Below are positions 1-10,382 of a stretch of DNA of 33,322 nt, piece after piece. The translations under genes were made by a program, and so were the position numbers. Below the pieces are notes generated by a model. That model had not been told where the DNA came from. It saw only the letters and a program-made list of their open reading frames with translations, and made no database searches. Numbering within the stretch: position 1 is the stretch's first letter; the number at the start of each line of letters is the position of its first letter. Source of the DNA: Rhodospirillales bacterium (GTDB lineage Bacteria > Pseudomonadota > Alphaproteobacteria > Rhodospirillales > Magnetospirillaceae); NCBI GenBank assembly GCA_015654615.1, contig JAATGN010000407.1, positions 1 to 33,322 of the forward strand. Direction: 5' to 3'.

Positions 1-198
1 CTTGGCTTCCAGCGCGACGTCGATCTCGTCCAGATAATGCAGAAACAGCACATATTCCGAAGGGATCGTCACATCCGCTTCCAGGGGAAAGACCCAATGT
101 CCATCCCGATGCTGCCGGGCGGCCAGGGCGGCGGTGGAATGGGATATGGCCGCACCGAGCCGCTCGGCGAGCAGCGCGGTCTTTACGTCGGCATTCAC
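1..198 (-). CDS. shc: Squalene-hopene cyclase, N-terminal part only (runs off left edge)
   Basis: Reverse-strand translation from GTG at 198: MNADVKTALLAERLGAAISHSTAALAARQHRDGHWVFPLEADVTIPSEYVLFLHYLDEIDVALEAK. The DGHWVF.LEAD.TIP.EY..FLHYLDEID block is typical of SHC N-termini. Missed in the ORF track because it is truncated. Confidence 0.85.
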   Translation of the reverse strand, partial: MNADVKTALLAERLGAAISHSTAALAARQHRDGHWVFPLEADVTIPSEYVLFLHYLDEIDVALEAK

Positions 199-476
199 GT
201 CGCCGCCCCCGGGAGATGGCTCGCCGCCGGCTCGAAAGTGTCCGATCCCGAACGCATGCGGATGAACGAGGGGGACCGCATGGTCGGGATCGGACGGCCG
301 ACCCCGGCCGCGGCGGGTGGGACGCCGCCGGATCGGGATCGGACAACGCCTCGTGATGGGGGCCACGGGACGTCATCGCGGTTTTCGAAAACGGCCGGTC
401 CATGCGATGCCTGGCGCGATGCCGAAGAGAACCGGACCGGGAATTCAGCGGAAGGACCGACATGCCATCTCATTCT

Positions 477-499
477 AAACGATACCGGACTGTTTCGTT
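477..499 (-). promoter_or_regulatory. Putative TetR-type operator, site A (shc promoter)
   Basis: aaacgataccggactgtttcgtt; 21/23 identical to site B (3816-3838) and 20/23 to site C (10058-10080); imperfect 19-bp palindrome. Confidence 0.6.
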
Positions 500-635
500 A
501 TAGCGCGTACCATAGCATTATGCGATCATGCGACACAACGTGAATGACAAAAACCTTATTTCGATTATAAGGAATTATCAAAGTCGTTGTGATAACGCGA
601 GTTAGCCACCCTTTGCCAAGATTGGATAGCTGACC

Positions 636-1430
636 ATGATGCAGTCCGCCGCCTCCCGCACCCGGTTGGATGGTCCTTTGACGTCCGATGCCCTGACGCA
701 TTTCGATCGCACCGGTTGGGTGCCGGTTCCGGGGTTCTTCAGCGCCGCCGAGATCTCCGAAATCTCCGGCTGGATCGACGAACTGCTGGCCAGGCCGGAA
801 GTTCCGGGAACCCACTGGGTCTATCATCAGCCGAGCCTGCTCGACCCTGGCCGCCGGCTGGTGCAGCGGATCGAGAATTTCTGCCCTCACCATGCCGGCC
901 TGGATACCCTGGCCCGCCGGTCGCGCCTGCATCGGGCCACCGAACAGGTCCTGGACGGACCGGTTTTCCTCTTCAAGGAAAAGATCAATTTCAAGGAGCC
1001 GGGCGGCGCCGGCTTCGAGTTGCATCAGGACCAGCAGGCCGGATGGTCCCGCTATGCTCCCCTGTTCGTCACCGTCATGGTCTGCATCGATCCGGCGACG
1101 ATCGAAAACGGCTGCCTGGAAATGGCGGACGGACTGCCCCGCCTCGACCGCCTGATCGCCGACGAATGGCGGCCGGTCAACGATACCGAAGCCGCCGAAT
1201 TCGCCATGTCGCCCATTCCGACGCAGCCGGGCGACGTGGCGTTCTTCGACAGCTTCATCCCCCATGCGTCGAAGGCCAATCTGTCCGCCGACCAGCGGCG
1301 CCTGCTGTTCTTCACCTACAACAACCAGATCCATGGGGATCGGCGGGACCATTACCATACCGACAAGCGCGCCAGCTTTCCGCCCGATATCGAACGGGCT
1401 TCGGGGGCGGAATACAAATTCAGGGTCTGA
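636..1430 (+). CDS. Phytanoyl-CoA dioxygenase (PhyH) family Fe(II)/2-oxoglutarate dioxygenase
   Basis: HxD motif (ELHQDQQAGW) and distal His (FFDSFIPHAS), ENGCLEMADG, C-terminal PPDIER. Confidence 0.85.
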   Translation: MMQSAASRTRLDGPLTSDALTHFDRTGWVPVPGFFSAAEISEISGWIDELLARPEVPGTHWVYHQPSLLDPGRRLVQRIENFCPHHAGLDTLARRSRLHRATEQVLDGPVFLFKEKINFKEPGGAGFELHQDQQAGWSRYAPLFVTVMVCIDPATIENGCLEMADGLPRLDRLIADEWRPVNDTEAAEFAMSPIPTQPGDVAFFDSFIPHASKANLSADQRRLLFFTYNNQIHGDRRDHYHTDKRASFPPDIERASGAEYKFRV

Positions 1431-1464
1431 TCTCGACCGATCACGGAACAGGGGGAATTCAACG

Positions 1465-2037
1465 ATGCGAGCGATCGGCTCATTCCTTGCCACTATCGCC
1501 GTTCCGATTGCGATATGTTCAAGCCTTCCGCCTCATCGCGCCATGGCCGGCGAATTTCTCGATGAGATGAAGGTCGGTGTCCTCAATCACGACATCGCCT
1601 TTCTCGGCCACCATAAGGAAAACGGCGTCGACGTCAATCTCGAGGCCCTGCTGGCCTCCCCCGGCTTTCTCGCCATCATCGGAGCGCCGCGGCCGGATCT
1701 CGGGGTCATGGTCAACAGCGCCGGGAAAACCGACCAGGTCTATGGCGGGCTGACCTGGACGGTCGGCTTCGCCGGAAATCTTTTCGTTCCCGACGACGGT
1801 CTTTTTCTCAGCGGCAGCCTGGGCGGTGCCGGAAACGACGGAAAGCTGGACGGCACTTGGCGGAACCACAAGATTCTGGGGTCCAACCTGCTTTTTCGGG
1901 AAAGCGCCGAGTTCGGTTATCGCTTCCGATCGTCTTACAGCCTGTCGCTGATCGTCGACCACAGCTCCGATGGCGGGCTTTCCGATCACAACCAAGGGTT
2001 GACCAATGCCGGCGCCCGCCTCGGCATAATGTTCTAG
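1465..2037 (+). CDS. Outer-membrane acyloxyacyl hydrolase / lipid A 3-O-deacylase (PagL-like)
   Basis: Signal peptide, then KVGVLNHDIAFLGHHKENGVDVNLEALL and C-terminal DHSSDGGLSDHNQGLTNAGARLGIMF (H-x-S motif, terminal Phe). ATG at 1465 is internal to the listed 1264-2037 ORF. Confidence 0.75.
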   Translation: MRAIGSFLATIAVPIAICSSLPPHRAMAGEFLDEMKVGVLNHDIAFLGHHKENGVDVNLEALLASPGFLAIIGAPRPDLGVMVNSAGKTDQVYGGLTWTVGFAGNLFVPDDGLFLSGSLGGAGNDGKLDGTWRNHKILGSNLLFRESAEFGYRFRSSYSLSLIVDHSSDGGLSDHNQGLTNAGARLGIMF

Positions 2038-2192
2038 AGCGCGATGCCTTAAATCGGCATCACGCTCTGGCTTTTCTTGATGTCCCTCGCCGGGCGCGCG
2101 CCTCCGCGCGCTTGGCCGCGGCCTCAATGGCCGCTGGAGCGCGATGACGTGAGATCGAACCAGACTTGGTTCGATCTCACGTCATCGCGCTC
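2036..2192. repeat. Palindromic intergenic element, copy 1 (hairpin, core, 25-bp-stem hairpin)
   Basis: 2036-2137 matches the reverse complement of 13091-13192 at 101/102 nt; arms 2137-2161 and 2168-2192 are a perfect 25-bp inverted repeat with loop agactt. Confidence 0.93.
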
Positions 2193-2265
2193 TCATTTAT
2201 TGAAAAGAGTCGGAGGCTTCGACCATCGTGGCGTGGGCGACCCGAGGCTTGTGAAATGATTCCAG

Positions 2266-2291
2266 CGGCACCGGCGTCCCCGCCGGTGCCG
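2266..2291. repeat. GGCACCGGCGTCCC-type repeat, palindromic
   Basis: cggcaccggc-gtcccc-gccggtgccg; preceded by gcttgtgaaatgattccag, shared with about 20990-21010. Confidence 0.8.
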
Positions 2292-2396
2292 CGCTGAGTT
2301 CTTCCCTTTATTTCACATACGCTCCTGCCCACCGTCTCGGCAGGTAAGGCGGGCGCGGAGGCCCGCCCCACTGGGGCTAATATCCAAAGAGGCTAA

Positions 2397-3029
2397 CTAA
2401 CCGGCCGCCCGCAGCTGATCGAGCTTGGTGCGCATGGCGGACAGCAGACCGTCCATCCGGCCGTCGTTGGCCTGCATGGCGCCGACATAGTCGGAACGAA
2501 GGGTAATGGCCATGCTGACGCCCTCTGCGACGATGTCGACGACGCGGAAGGTGCCGTCGTCCTCCTGGCGAAGACGCCATTGCACCCGGTTCGGCGGCCC
2601 CCCTTGCGGCTTTACGATGCGCGAATCGACCAACCAGTTGCGGTCCCCCTCCTTGGCGGCGCCGGAGGTTTCCAGCCGCTCGCCATTGTAGTCCCGAAAC
2701 CGCTTGGCCCAAGTGAGGACGGTGATGTCCTCGAACAGCGAGAGGAATTTGTGCTGCTGCTCGACCGTGGCGATACGCCAATAGCGCGACAGCACGAAAC
2801 GGCCGATCTCGGGAATATCGAAGGCCGAGACGAAGAGCGCGCGGAACCGATCGTCGCGCTCGCTCTGCGACAACTGCTTGTCGGCCACCGCCGTAATGGC
2901 GCGTTGGGCCAAGGCCTCGATGAAACGCTGGGCATCGTCCGGACTCTGGGCACGGACCGTGCCAGGCAGCGCGGCCATCAGAAGAACGGCGAAAATCGCC
3001 TGCAGAAAAGTGCGACGAATCATCATCAT
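2397..3029 (-). CDS. MlaC/HpnM-like periplasmic lipid-binding protein (Tol-Pal/ABC toluene-tolerance family)
   Basis: Signal peptide MMMIRRTFLQAIFAVLLMAALPGTVRAQ; FxxLFxxxLxxTWAKRFRDYNGERL; directly follows mlaA. Confidence 0.82.
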   Translation of the reverse strand: MMMIRRTFLQAIFAVLLMAALPGTVRAQSPDDAQRFIEALAQRAITAVADKQLSQSERDDRFRALFVSAFDIPEIGRFVLSRYWRIATVEQQHKFLSLFEDITVLTWAKRFRDYNGERLETSGAAKEGDRNWLVDSRIVKPQGGPPNRVQWRLRQEDDGTFRVVDIVAEGVSMAITLRSDYVGAMQANDGRMDGLLSAMRTKLDQLRAAG

Positions 3030-3030
3030 A

Positions 3031-3810
3031 TCACGGACGCTCCGATTTTCCGGTCCCATTGATTTGCACATTGCGACGCTGTCTGTAAAGGCTCCGCATG
3101 GTGGAATAAAAATCGAGCGACGTCCGCTTCATATCGTCGAGGGCGTCGAGATAAGCCTCGCGCCGGGAAATCGCCGTCACGCCGAGGCGGGTCCAGGAAA
3201 CCCAATCCATGCTGTTGTTCTGCAGATAGCGGTCGAGCGGATCGGCATAGGATTCGATGCCCAAACCGACGGCGTCCCGCGGGTTCGAGGGACCGAACAG
3301 CGGCAACACCAGATAGGGTCCCTCGCCGATTCCCCAAATTCCCAGGGTTTGGCCCAAATCGCTTTGATGGCCGGGAATGCCGAGCGGATCCGCCACATCC
3401 ATCAGGCCCAGCACGCCGAAGCTGGTGTTCAGCGCAAAACGCTCGATGGTGACGCCGGCCAGCGTGAAATTGCCCTGCAGCAGATCGTTTGCCAGATAGA
3501 TCGGCGACTTCAGATTGTCGAGGAAATCGGCGATGCGGGCGCGGCCGAAAGGCGGCATCGCGGCACGATAGCCTTCGGCGACCGGCCGCAGCAGATAGGT
3601 ATCGGCGCCTTCGTTGAAGGCGAAGATGGCGCGGTTGGCCGGCTCGAAGGGATCATTGATCTGCTCGAACTCGGCCCGGGCCTCCGGATCGTCGTCCGGA
3701 GGCGGCGTCGCGCAACCGGCAAGCCCGGCGGCGGCGATGGCGAGCAGAACGCGCGCGGTACGCCGAATCGAAGTTCGCTTCGCTCTCGAATGCCCCAATC
3801 GCTGCCCCAT
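3031..3810 (-). CDS. mlaA: MlaA/VacJ family outer-membrane lipoprotein
   Basis: Lipobox LAGC; NDPFEPANRAIFAFNEGADTYLLRPVAEGYR; GIGEGPYLVLPLFGPSNPRDAVG. Confidence 0.94.
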   Translation of the reverse strand: MGQRLGHSRAKRTSIRRTARVLLAIAAAGLAGCATPPPDDDPEARAEFEQINDPFEPANRAIFAFNEGADTYLLRPVAEGYRAAMPPFGRARIADFLDNLKSPIYLANDLLQGNFTLAGVTIERFALNTSFGVLGLMDVADPLGIPGHQSDLGQTLGIWGIGEGPYLVLPLFGPSNPRDAVGLGIESYADPLDRYLQNNSMDWVSWTRLGVTAISRREAYLDALDDMKRTSLDFYSTMRSLYRQRRNVQINGTGKSERP

Positions 3811-3815
3811 TTTCT

Positions 3816-3838
3816 AAACGGTACCGAACTGTTTCGTT
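3816..3838 (-). promoter_or_regulatory. Putative TetR-type operator, site B (mlaA promoter)
   Basis: aaacggtaccgaactgtttcgtt; similarity with site A continues for about 70 bp including -10/-35-like boxes. Confidence 0.6.
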
Positions 3839-3997
3839 CGTGACCCACCCTAGCATCTTGTGATGGCCGCAGACAATGTGAATGAACATCGTTCCCCGAT
3901 CCGAAGGCCCGCGGCGGCGTCCCGGGGTTCACGCGGACTTTATTGCCGCTTGAACGAGCCCCCTTCCCCGCGTCGACATCCGCCGCTCACCCCGAAT

Positions 3998-5524
3998 TCA
4001 AGGGGCTTCGCCGGTATGGGGTTCCATCCCGGCTCGGAGACCGCCGGCGTCGACGGCCGGCGCCCCATCGCGCCCCTGCACCGTGCGTTCGCTCCACCCT
4101 CCGCCCAGGGCCTTGTACAGGGTCACCAGATTGGACAGGCGCGACAGGCGGGTCACGATCAGGGTCTGCTGCGCGCTGTAAAGGGTCCGCTGGGCGTCGA
4201 GGGTATTGAGATAACCCTCGATGCCGTTGCGGAACCGCATGTCGGAAAGCCGGTAGCGCACGTCCGAGGCTTCGACCAGGGCGCCCTGCGCCCGCAGCTG
4301 ATCGTCGAGCGTTCCCCGGGCGGCAAGCGCGTCGGCGACCTCGCGGAAGGCCGTCTGAATGGCCTTTTCATAACGCGCCACCTCGATGTTCTTCGTCACC
4401 TTGGCATAGTCGAGGCTGGCCTCGAGCCGTCCCCCTTCGAAGATCGGCACCACGATGTTGGGGGCCAAGGTCCATGTCCGCGACGCGCCCTGGAACAGTT
4501 CGGAAAGGCCGGTGCTGGCGGTGCCGCCGCTGGCCGTCAAGGTGATGGTCGGGAAAAAAGCGGCGCGGGCCGCCCCGATATCGGCGTTGGCCGCCTTCAG
4601 GCTATGTTCGGCCGACCGGATGTCGGGACGCCGTTCCAGCAACGCCGAAGGCACGCCGGCCGGCAGATCGGCCAGCGGAATCCCTTTCGCATCGAGTCCG
4701 TGCCCCTCGGCCAGATCGGCCTCCAGCCCGGCGGGAAGCGCCTGTCCGACGAGCAGCACCAGGGCATTGCGATCCTGGGCGACCTGCCGGGTGTACTGGG
4801 CGAGGTTCACCTCGGCGGTCCGCACCGAGGTTTCCGCCTGCCGCAGATCAAGCTCGGTGGCCACGCCCTGACCGCTGTTCAGCTTGATGAGATCATAGGA
4901 CTGCCGCTGGCTTTTCAGGGTGTCCTGGGTCAGCCGCAGCAGGTCCTGGTCGCCCTGCAGCGTGAGATAGGCATTGGCCACCTCGGCGACCAGCGCGATC
5001 TGGACACTGGTGCGGGTCTCTTCCTGGGCGAAATATTGTTCGAGGACCTCCTCCTTCAAGCTGCGGACGCGGCCGAACAGATCCAGTTCGTAGGCGGTGA
5101 AGCCGACGCCGACGCTGTATTGGCGTTCGATCATCGGCGCGCCGGTGGTCGAGAGCCGCGCCGGCAGCCGTTCGTTCAGGCCGCTGCCGGTCGCGTCGAT
5201 CGAGGGAAAAAGATCGGCCCGCTGGATCTGGTATTGGGCGCGGGCGGCCTCGACGTTCAAGGCCGCGACCCGCAGATCCCGATTGTTGGACAGGGCGAGC
5301 TCGATCAGGCCTTGCAAGCGCTGGTCGGTGAAGAAATCGCGCCAGCCGATGTCGGCCGCCGCCGGCCGGCCGGTTTGATCGCCCGCCTCCGGCCCGTAAG
5401 CCGGACCGGTCGGCCAGGCCGCCGCGGTCGGCGCCGCCGGCCGGTCGTAGAACGGGATCAGCGAACAGCCGGCGAGGAGCACGGCGCTCGCCGCCAGCGA
5501 AAGAATGCGTTTCGTCATCATCAT
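3998..5524 (-). CDS. RND efflux outer-membrane factor lipoprotein (NodT/OprM family)
   Basis: Lipobox LLAGCSLIP; YELDLFGRVRSLKE; GVPSALLERRPDIRSAEHSLKAANADIGAARAAFFP. Start ATG at 5524 is internal to the long listed ORF; overlaps the pump stop (taATG). Confidence 0.95.
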   Translation of the reverse strand: MMMTKRILSLAASAVLLAGCSLIPFYDRPAAPTAAAWPTGPAYGPEAGDQTGRPAAADIGWRDFFTDQRLQGLIELALSNNRDLRVAALNVEAARAQYQIQRADLFPSIDATGSGLNERLPARLSTTGAPMIERQYSVGVGFTAYELDLFGRVRSLKEEVLEQYFAQEETRTSVQIALVAEVANAYLTLQGDQDLLRLTQDTLKSQRQSYDLIKLNSGQGVATELDLRQAETSVRTAEVNLAQYTRQVAQDRNALVLLVGQALPAGLEADLAEGHGLDAKGIPLADLPAGVPSALLERRPDIRSAEHSLKAANADIGAARAAFFPTITLTASGGTASTGLSELFQGASRTWTLAPNIVVPIFEGGRLEASLDYAKVTKNIEVARYEKAIQTAFREVADALAARGTLDDQLRAQGALVEASDVRYRLSDMRFRNGIEGYLNTLDAQRTLYSAQQTLIVTRLSRLSNLVTLYKALGGGWSERTVQGRDGAPAVDAGGLRAGMEPHTGEAP

Positions 5525-8500
5525 TATTTCTCGCTCGGAGCGGCGTCTGCCGGCTCGGATGTCGCCTCGTCGATCAGTCGCGGCTTGACCCGGAACAGGC
5601 GAAGTATGACGACGAAGAACAGGGGAACCAGGACGATGGCCAGGAAGGTCGCGGTCAGCATGCCGCCGATCACTCCGGTGCCGATGGCGTTCTGGGCCCC
5701 CGAACCGGCCCCGGAGGCGATCGCCAGCGGCAGCACGCCCAGGATGAAGGCCAGCGACGTCATCAGAATCGGCCGCAGGCGCTGACGGGACGCATGGATG
5801 GCGGCCTCCGCCAGATCCGTGCCGTGATCGAAATAGTCCTTGGCGAATTCGACGATCAGAATGGCGTTCTTCGCCGCCAAACCGACGGTGGTCAACAGGC
5901 CCACCTGGAAATAGACGTCGTTGGACAAGCCGCGCAGCCAGGTCGCGCCGATCGTGCCGACCACGCCGAGCGGCACCACCATCATCACCGCCACCGGAAT
6001 CGACCAGCTCTCGTAAAGGGCGGCGAGGCTGAGGAAGACGACGATCAGCGAAATCGCGTAGAGAGCCGGGGCCTGCGCGCCGGCCAGCCGTTCTTCGTAG
6101 GACAGACCCGTCCATTCGAATCCGACGCCCGGCGGCAGCTTGGCCGTCAGGGTCTCGACCGTGGCCATCGCGTCGCCGGTGCTTTGTCCGGGCGCCGCCT
6201 GCCCCAGCACTTCGACGGAGGGAACGCCGTTGTAGCGTTCGAGCTTCTGCGGTCCGGTCGCCCATTCCGCCGAGGAAAAGGCGGAGAAGGGAACCATTCC
6301 GCCGCCGTGGTTGCGAACATACCACTTGTTCAAATCGTCGGGCATCATCCGCGACGGGGCGTCTCCCTGGACGAACACCCTTTTTACGCGGCCCCGGTTG
6401 ATGAAATCGTTCACATAGGTCGATCCCCAGGCGGTCGACAGGGTATCGTTGATGTCGGCGATCGACAAACCCAGGGCGCTGGCCTTCTCCCGATCGATGA
6501 GAAGCCGATATTGCGGGGCGTCCTCCAGGCCGTTCGGCCGAACCGCCGTCAGGACCGGCGATTGTGCGGCCAGGCCCAGGAACTGATTGCGCGCCGCCAT
6601 CAATTTGTCGTGCCCGATGCCGGCGCGATCCTGAAGTTCCAGATCGAAGCCGTTGGCGTTGCCGAGTTCCAGCACCGCCGGCGGGGCGAAGGCGAAGACC
6701 ATGGCGTCCTTGGTCACGGCGAAATGGCGCATCACCCGGGAGGCAAGAGCCTGGACCTTGCGCTCCGGCGCCGAGCGCAGGCTCCAGTCCTTGAGCTTGA
6801 CGAAGGCCAGGCCGGCATTCTGGTCGCGGCCGTTGAAGCCGAAGCCGCTCACCGTGAAGGCCGACTCGACCGAGTCCTTCTCGTCCCCGAGCAGATATTT
6901 CTGCACCTGTTCGAGCACGGCGTCCGTCCGCACGCTGGTGGCTCCCGGCGGGGTCTGCACCTGGACGAACATGATCCCCTGGTCTTCCTCCGGCAGGAAG
7001 GCGCTGGGCAATCGCACGAACAGCACCCCCATGACGACGACCAACGCGCCGTAAATGAACAGAAAGCGGATCGGGCGGACGAGAACGCCACCCACGCTGG
7101 CGACGTAGCCGCGGTTGCCGCGGTCGAAATTCCGGTTGAACCAGCCGAAGAGGCCGCGCTTATCGACGTGCTCGCCCTTGGAAACCGGCTTCAGCATGGT
7201 GGCGCAGAGGGCCGGAGTCAGGATCAGGGCGACCAGCACCGACAACGCCATGGCCGACACCATGGTGATGGAGAACTGCCGGTAGATCACCCCGGTCGAG
7301 CCGCCGAAAAAGGCCATCGGCAGAAAGACCGCCGCCAGCACCAGGGCGATACCGACCAGGGCGCCGGTGATCTGCTGCATCGACTTCTTCGTCGCCTCCT
7401 TGGGCGACAGCCCCTCCTCGTTCATCACCCGCTCGACGTTCTCGACCACCACGATGGCGTCGTCGACGAGAAGACCGATTGCCAGAACCATGGCGAACAT
7501 GGTCAGCGTATTGATCGAGTAACCGGCGGCGGACAGGGCGGCGAAGGTCCCCAGGAGCACCACCGGAACCGCGATGGTCGGGATCAGCGTCGCCCGGAAG
7601 TTTTGCAGGAAAAGATACATGACGAGGAAGACCAGGATGATGGCCTCCCCCAGGGTCTTGACCACCTCCTCGATCGAAAGGCGCACGAAAGGCGTCGTAT
7701 CATAGGGATAAACGACTTCGAGACCCGGCGGAAAGAACGGTTTCAGCCCGTCGATGGTCGCCTTCACGGCCTTGACCGCATCGAGCGCGTTCGCCCCGGT
7801 GGCCAATTTCACCGCCAGACCGGCGGCCGGCCGACCATTGTACTGCGTCTCGATGGCGTAGCTCTCGCCGCCCAATTCGCTCCGTCCGACGTCATGCAGT
7901 TGGACCTGCGAACCGTCGGGATTGACCTTCAGCAGGATATTGCCGAACTGCTCGGGCGTCTGCAGGCGCGACGGCCCGATGATGGTGGCGGTCAACTGCT
8001 GTCCGGCACTGGCCGGACGGTTGCCGAGCTGACCGGAGGAAACCTGGACGTTCTGCGCCTGGATGGCCGAAATGATGTCGTCGGTCACCAATCCGTAGTT
8101 GTTCAGTTTTGCCGGATCGAGCCAGATCCGCATCGCATATTGCGAGCCGAACAGGGTGAAATCGCCGACGCCGGCCGTACGGCTGATCGGATCTTGAATG
8201 TTCGAGGCGACATAATCGGCCAGATCGTAGCGATTCATGCTGCCGTCGGTCGAGACGAGACCCACGATGATCAGGTAATTCTTCGTCGCCTTCGCGACCC
8301 GCATGCCCTGCTGCTGGACCTCCTGCGGCAGAAGCGGCGTCGCCAGTTGCAGCTTGTTCTGCACCTGGACCTGGGCGATGTCGGGATTGGTGCCCTGCTG
8401 GAAGGTCAGGTCGATTTCCATGCTGCCGTCGGAATTGCCCTGCGACGCCAGATATTCCAGGCCGTCGATGCCGTTCATCTGCTGTTCGATGACCTGGACG

Positions 8501-8682
8501 ACGGTATCCTGCACGGTCTGCGCCGAGGCGCCGGGATAGTTGACGGTTATGGCGATCTGCGGCGGCGCGATGCTCGGATACTGCGAAATCGGCAGGGTAT
8601 CGATCGCCAGGGCGCCGGCCAGCATCAGGACGAGCGCGATGACCCAGGCGAAAACCGGCCGCTCGATAAAAAACTTGGACAT
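5524..8682 (-). CDS. RND multidrug efflux permease, AcrB/HAE1 family
   Basis: 1052 aa; [63 protein letters not shown]. Confidence 0.97.
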   Translation of the reverse strand: MSKFFIERPVFAWVIALVLMLAGALAIDTLPISQYPSIAPPQIAITVNYPGASAQTVQDTVVQVIEQQMNGIDGLEYLASQGNSDGSMEIDLTFQQGTNPDIAQVQVQNKLQLATPLLPQEVQQQGMRVAKATKNYLIIVGLVSTDGSMNRYDLADYVASNIQDPISRTAGVGDFTLFGSQYAMRIWLDPAKLNNYGLVTDDIISAIQAQNVQVSSGQLGNRPASAGQQLTATIIGPSRLQTPEQFGNILLKVNPDGSQVQLHDVGRSELGGESYAIETQYNGRPAAGLAVKLATGANALDAVKAVKATIDGLKPFFPPGLEVVYPYDTTPFVRLSIEEVVKTLGEAIILVFLVMYLFLQNFRATLIPTIAVPVVLLGTFAALSAAGYSINTLTMFAMVLAIGLLVDDAIVVVENVERVMNEEGLSPKEATKKSMQQITGALVGIALVLAAVFLPMAFFGGSTGVIYRQFSITMVSAMALSVLVALILTPALCATMLKPVSKGEHVDKRGLFGWFNRNFDRGNRGYVASVGGVLVRPIRFLFIYGALVVVMGVLFVRLPSAFLPEEDQGIMFVQVQTPPGATSVRTDAVLEQVQKYLLGDEKDSVESAFTVSGFGFNGRDQNAGLAFVKLKDWSLRSAPERKVQALASRVMRHFAVTKDAMVFAFAPPAVLELGNANGFDLELQDRAGIGHDKLMAARNQFLGLAAQSPVLTAVRPNGLEDAPQYRLLIDREKASALGLSIADINDTLSTAWGSTYVNDFINRGRVKRVFVQGDAPSRMMPDDLNKWYVRNHGGGMVPFSAFSSAEWATGPQKLERYNGVPSVEVLGQAAPGQSTGDAMATVETLTAKLPPGVGFEWTGLSYEERLAGAQAPALYAISLIVVFLSLAALYESWSIPVAVMMVVPLGVVGTIGATWLRGLSNDVYFQVGLLTTVGLAAKNAILIVEFAKDYFDHGTDLAEAAIHASRQRLRPILMTSLAFILGVLPLAIASGAGSGAQNAIGTGVIGGMLTATFLAIVLVPLFFVVILRLFRVKPRLIDEATSEPADAAPSEK

Positions 8683-8693
8683 GAAGGGTTCCT

Positions 8694-9878
8694 TTACTGC
8701 GCCGACGGAGCCGGGCCCAACGGCGCCGGTGCCACATTCCCGGCAGCGACGGCGCGCACGGGAGCACCGGGCCGCACCTTCTGCAGGCCCTCCACGATCA
8801 CGCGGTCATTGGCCTTGAGACCATCGGTCGCCAGCCATTTGTCGCCGATGGCGCGATCGACCGTCACCGGGCGCAGTTCGACCTTGTCGTCGGCTCCGAT
8901 CACCAGCACCGTCGCCTCGCCGCGCTGGTTGCGGGTCACCCCCTGCTGGGGCACGAGAATCGCCTGGTCATCGACGCCTTCTTCGATGCGGGCGTGGACG
9001 AACATGCCCGGCAGCAGAAGCCGCTTCGGATTGGGGAATACCGCCCGCAAGGTGACGGAGCCGGTCCCCGGATCCACCGTCACTTCGGAAAACAGCAGTT
9101 TGCCCGCTTCGGAATATTCGCTGCCGTCCTCCAGAAGGAGATGCGCCACCGCCTGCCCCTCGCCGGCCTTCTGCAGACGGCCGTCGGCCAGTTCGCGCTG
9201 CAGGCGCAGCATCTCGGCGCTGGACTGGGTGACGTCGACATAGATCGGATCGAGTTCCTGGACCGTGGCCAGGGAGGCCGCCTGTCCGGTGGTGACGAGG
9301 GCTCCCTCGGTTACCGACGAACGGCCGATGCGGCCGGAGATCGGCGAAAGGACCTTGGTGTAGACGAGGTTGATGCGCGCCGTTTCCACCGCCGCCTTGG
9401 CCGAAGCGACATCGGCGTCGGCCTGCTCGGCCGCCGCCACCGCATTGTCGTAATCCTGCTTGCTCACCGCATTGGCGGCGACCAGCGGCCGATAGCGCCC
9501 GGCCAGCAGATTGCTGCTTTTTCGCGTCGCCTCGGCCCGCGCCAGCGATGCCCGGGCGCTGTCATAGGAAGCCTGATAGGTCGCGGGGTCGATCTGATAA
9601 AGCTGCTGTCCGGCCTTCACTTCGCTGCCTTCGGTGAACAACCGCTTGAGAAGCACGCCCCCGACCTGCGGACGGACGTCGGCGACGCGATAGGGCGTGG
9701 TCCGGCCCGGCAGTTCCGTCAGGATCGCGACGCGCTGCGGCGCCAAGGTGACCACGCCGACCTCCGTCGGGGCAGCCGGAGCGGCCGCCTTCCCATTGTG
9801 CTCCGCCTGGTCGCACCCCAGCAGTGCCAAGACGACGATCGACGACCATATCCAAGAGCGAAAATGCAGATGATTCAT
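8694..9878 (-). CDS. RND efflux periplasmic adaptor (AcrA family lipoprotein)
   Basis: Start MNHLHF at 9878; lipobox [40 protein letters not shown]. Confidence 0.95.
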   Translation of the reverse strand: MNHLHFRSWIWSSIVVLALLGCDQAEHNGKAAAPAAPTEVGVVTLAPQRVAILTELPGRTTPYRVADVRPQVGGVLLKRLFTEGSEVKAGQQLYQIDPATYQASYDSARASLARAEATRKSSNLLAGRYRPLVAANAVSKQDYDNAVAAAEQADADVASAKAAVETARINLVYTKVLSPISGRIGRSSVTEGALVTTGQAASLATVQELDPIYVDVTQSSAEMLRLQRELADGRLQKAGEGQAVAHLLLEDGSEYSEAGKLLFSEVTVDPGTGSVTLRAVFPNPKRLLLPGMFVHARIEEGVDDQAILVPQQGVTRNQRGEATVLVIGADDKVELRPVTVDRAIGDKWLATDGLKANDRVIVEGLQKVRPGAPVRAVAAGNVAPAPLGPAPSAQ

Positions 9879-10057
9879 AGACCTATCCTGATGATCGGTA
9901 ACTGATGGCCGAACGCGCGATTCATCCAGAGAATCATTATCCCGTCCGGTAGACGTCCCCTCTGCCGGATAAACAATAATCCAAATATACTTTCCAAGGA
10001 CAATCATTTACCGGTGCGTGACGGTGGCGAAACTTGTCATATGACGGAAACATAAAA

Positions 10058-10080
10058 GAACGATACCGTACTGTTTCGAT
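10058..10080 (-). promoter_or_regulatory. Putative TetR-type operator, site C (RND operon promoter)
   Basis: gaacgataccgtactgtttcgat; on the minus strand lies just downstream of a perfect TTGACA -35 box (10106-10101). Confidence 0.65.
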
Positions 10081-10382
10081 TTTTGCTATCTTTGCCGGCA
10101 TGTCAAGGTCATTTCCCCGAGAGCCCTCCGAAGTCCGCTGTCGGAAGGCCAACCGTCGATAAGCGAAGGGTCATGGTTCAAAACCGGCAGATTGGGTGCA
10201 GATGATTGTTTTTCCTGACACCTTATCCTAATGATGGGTTCTGGAAAATCAGCATCGGACCGCGATGGGACTGCCCCGAAGGAGTCTGATTGAGGGTCGT
10301 CAACCATACCGGCGGACGAGAGATGTTGGTACTGCGTTCCGCACGGGTTTAAAAATTGGCGACGGTTTCGGAAGGGACATTC

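Noticed and set aside
37-543. 168-aa plus-strand ORF at left edge
   Set aside because: Antisense to the shc 5' end and its upstream region; no recognisable domain.
3860-5785. 641-aa plus-strand ORF
   Set aside because: Antisense to the outer-membrane efflux factor; no domain recognised.
5794-9243. 1149-aa plus-strand ORF rich in Arg/His/Asp/Gly
   Set aside because: Antisense to the RND pump and adaptor; low-complexity composition typical of shadow ORFs.
10140-10360. Intergenic stretch before TetR as a possible IS remnant
   Set aside because: Reading frames on both strands look weakly protein-like but no transposase motif, inverted ends or target duplication could be identified.
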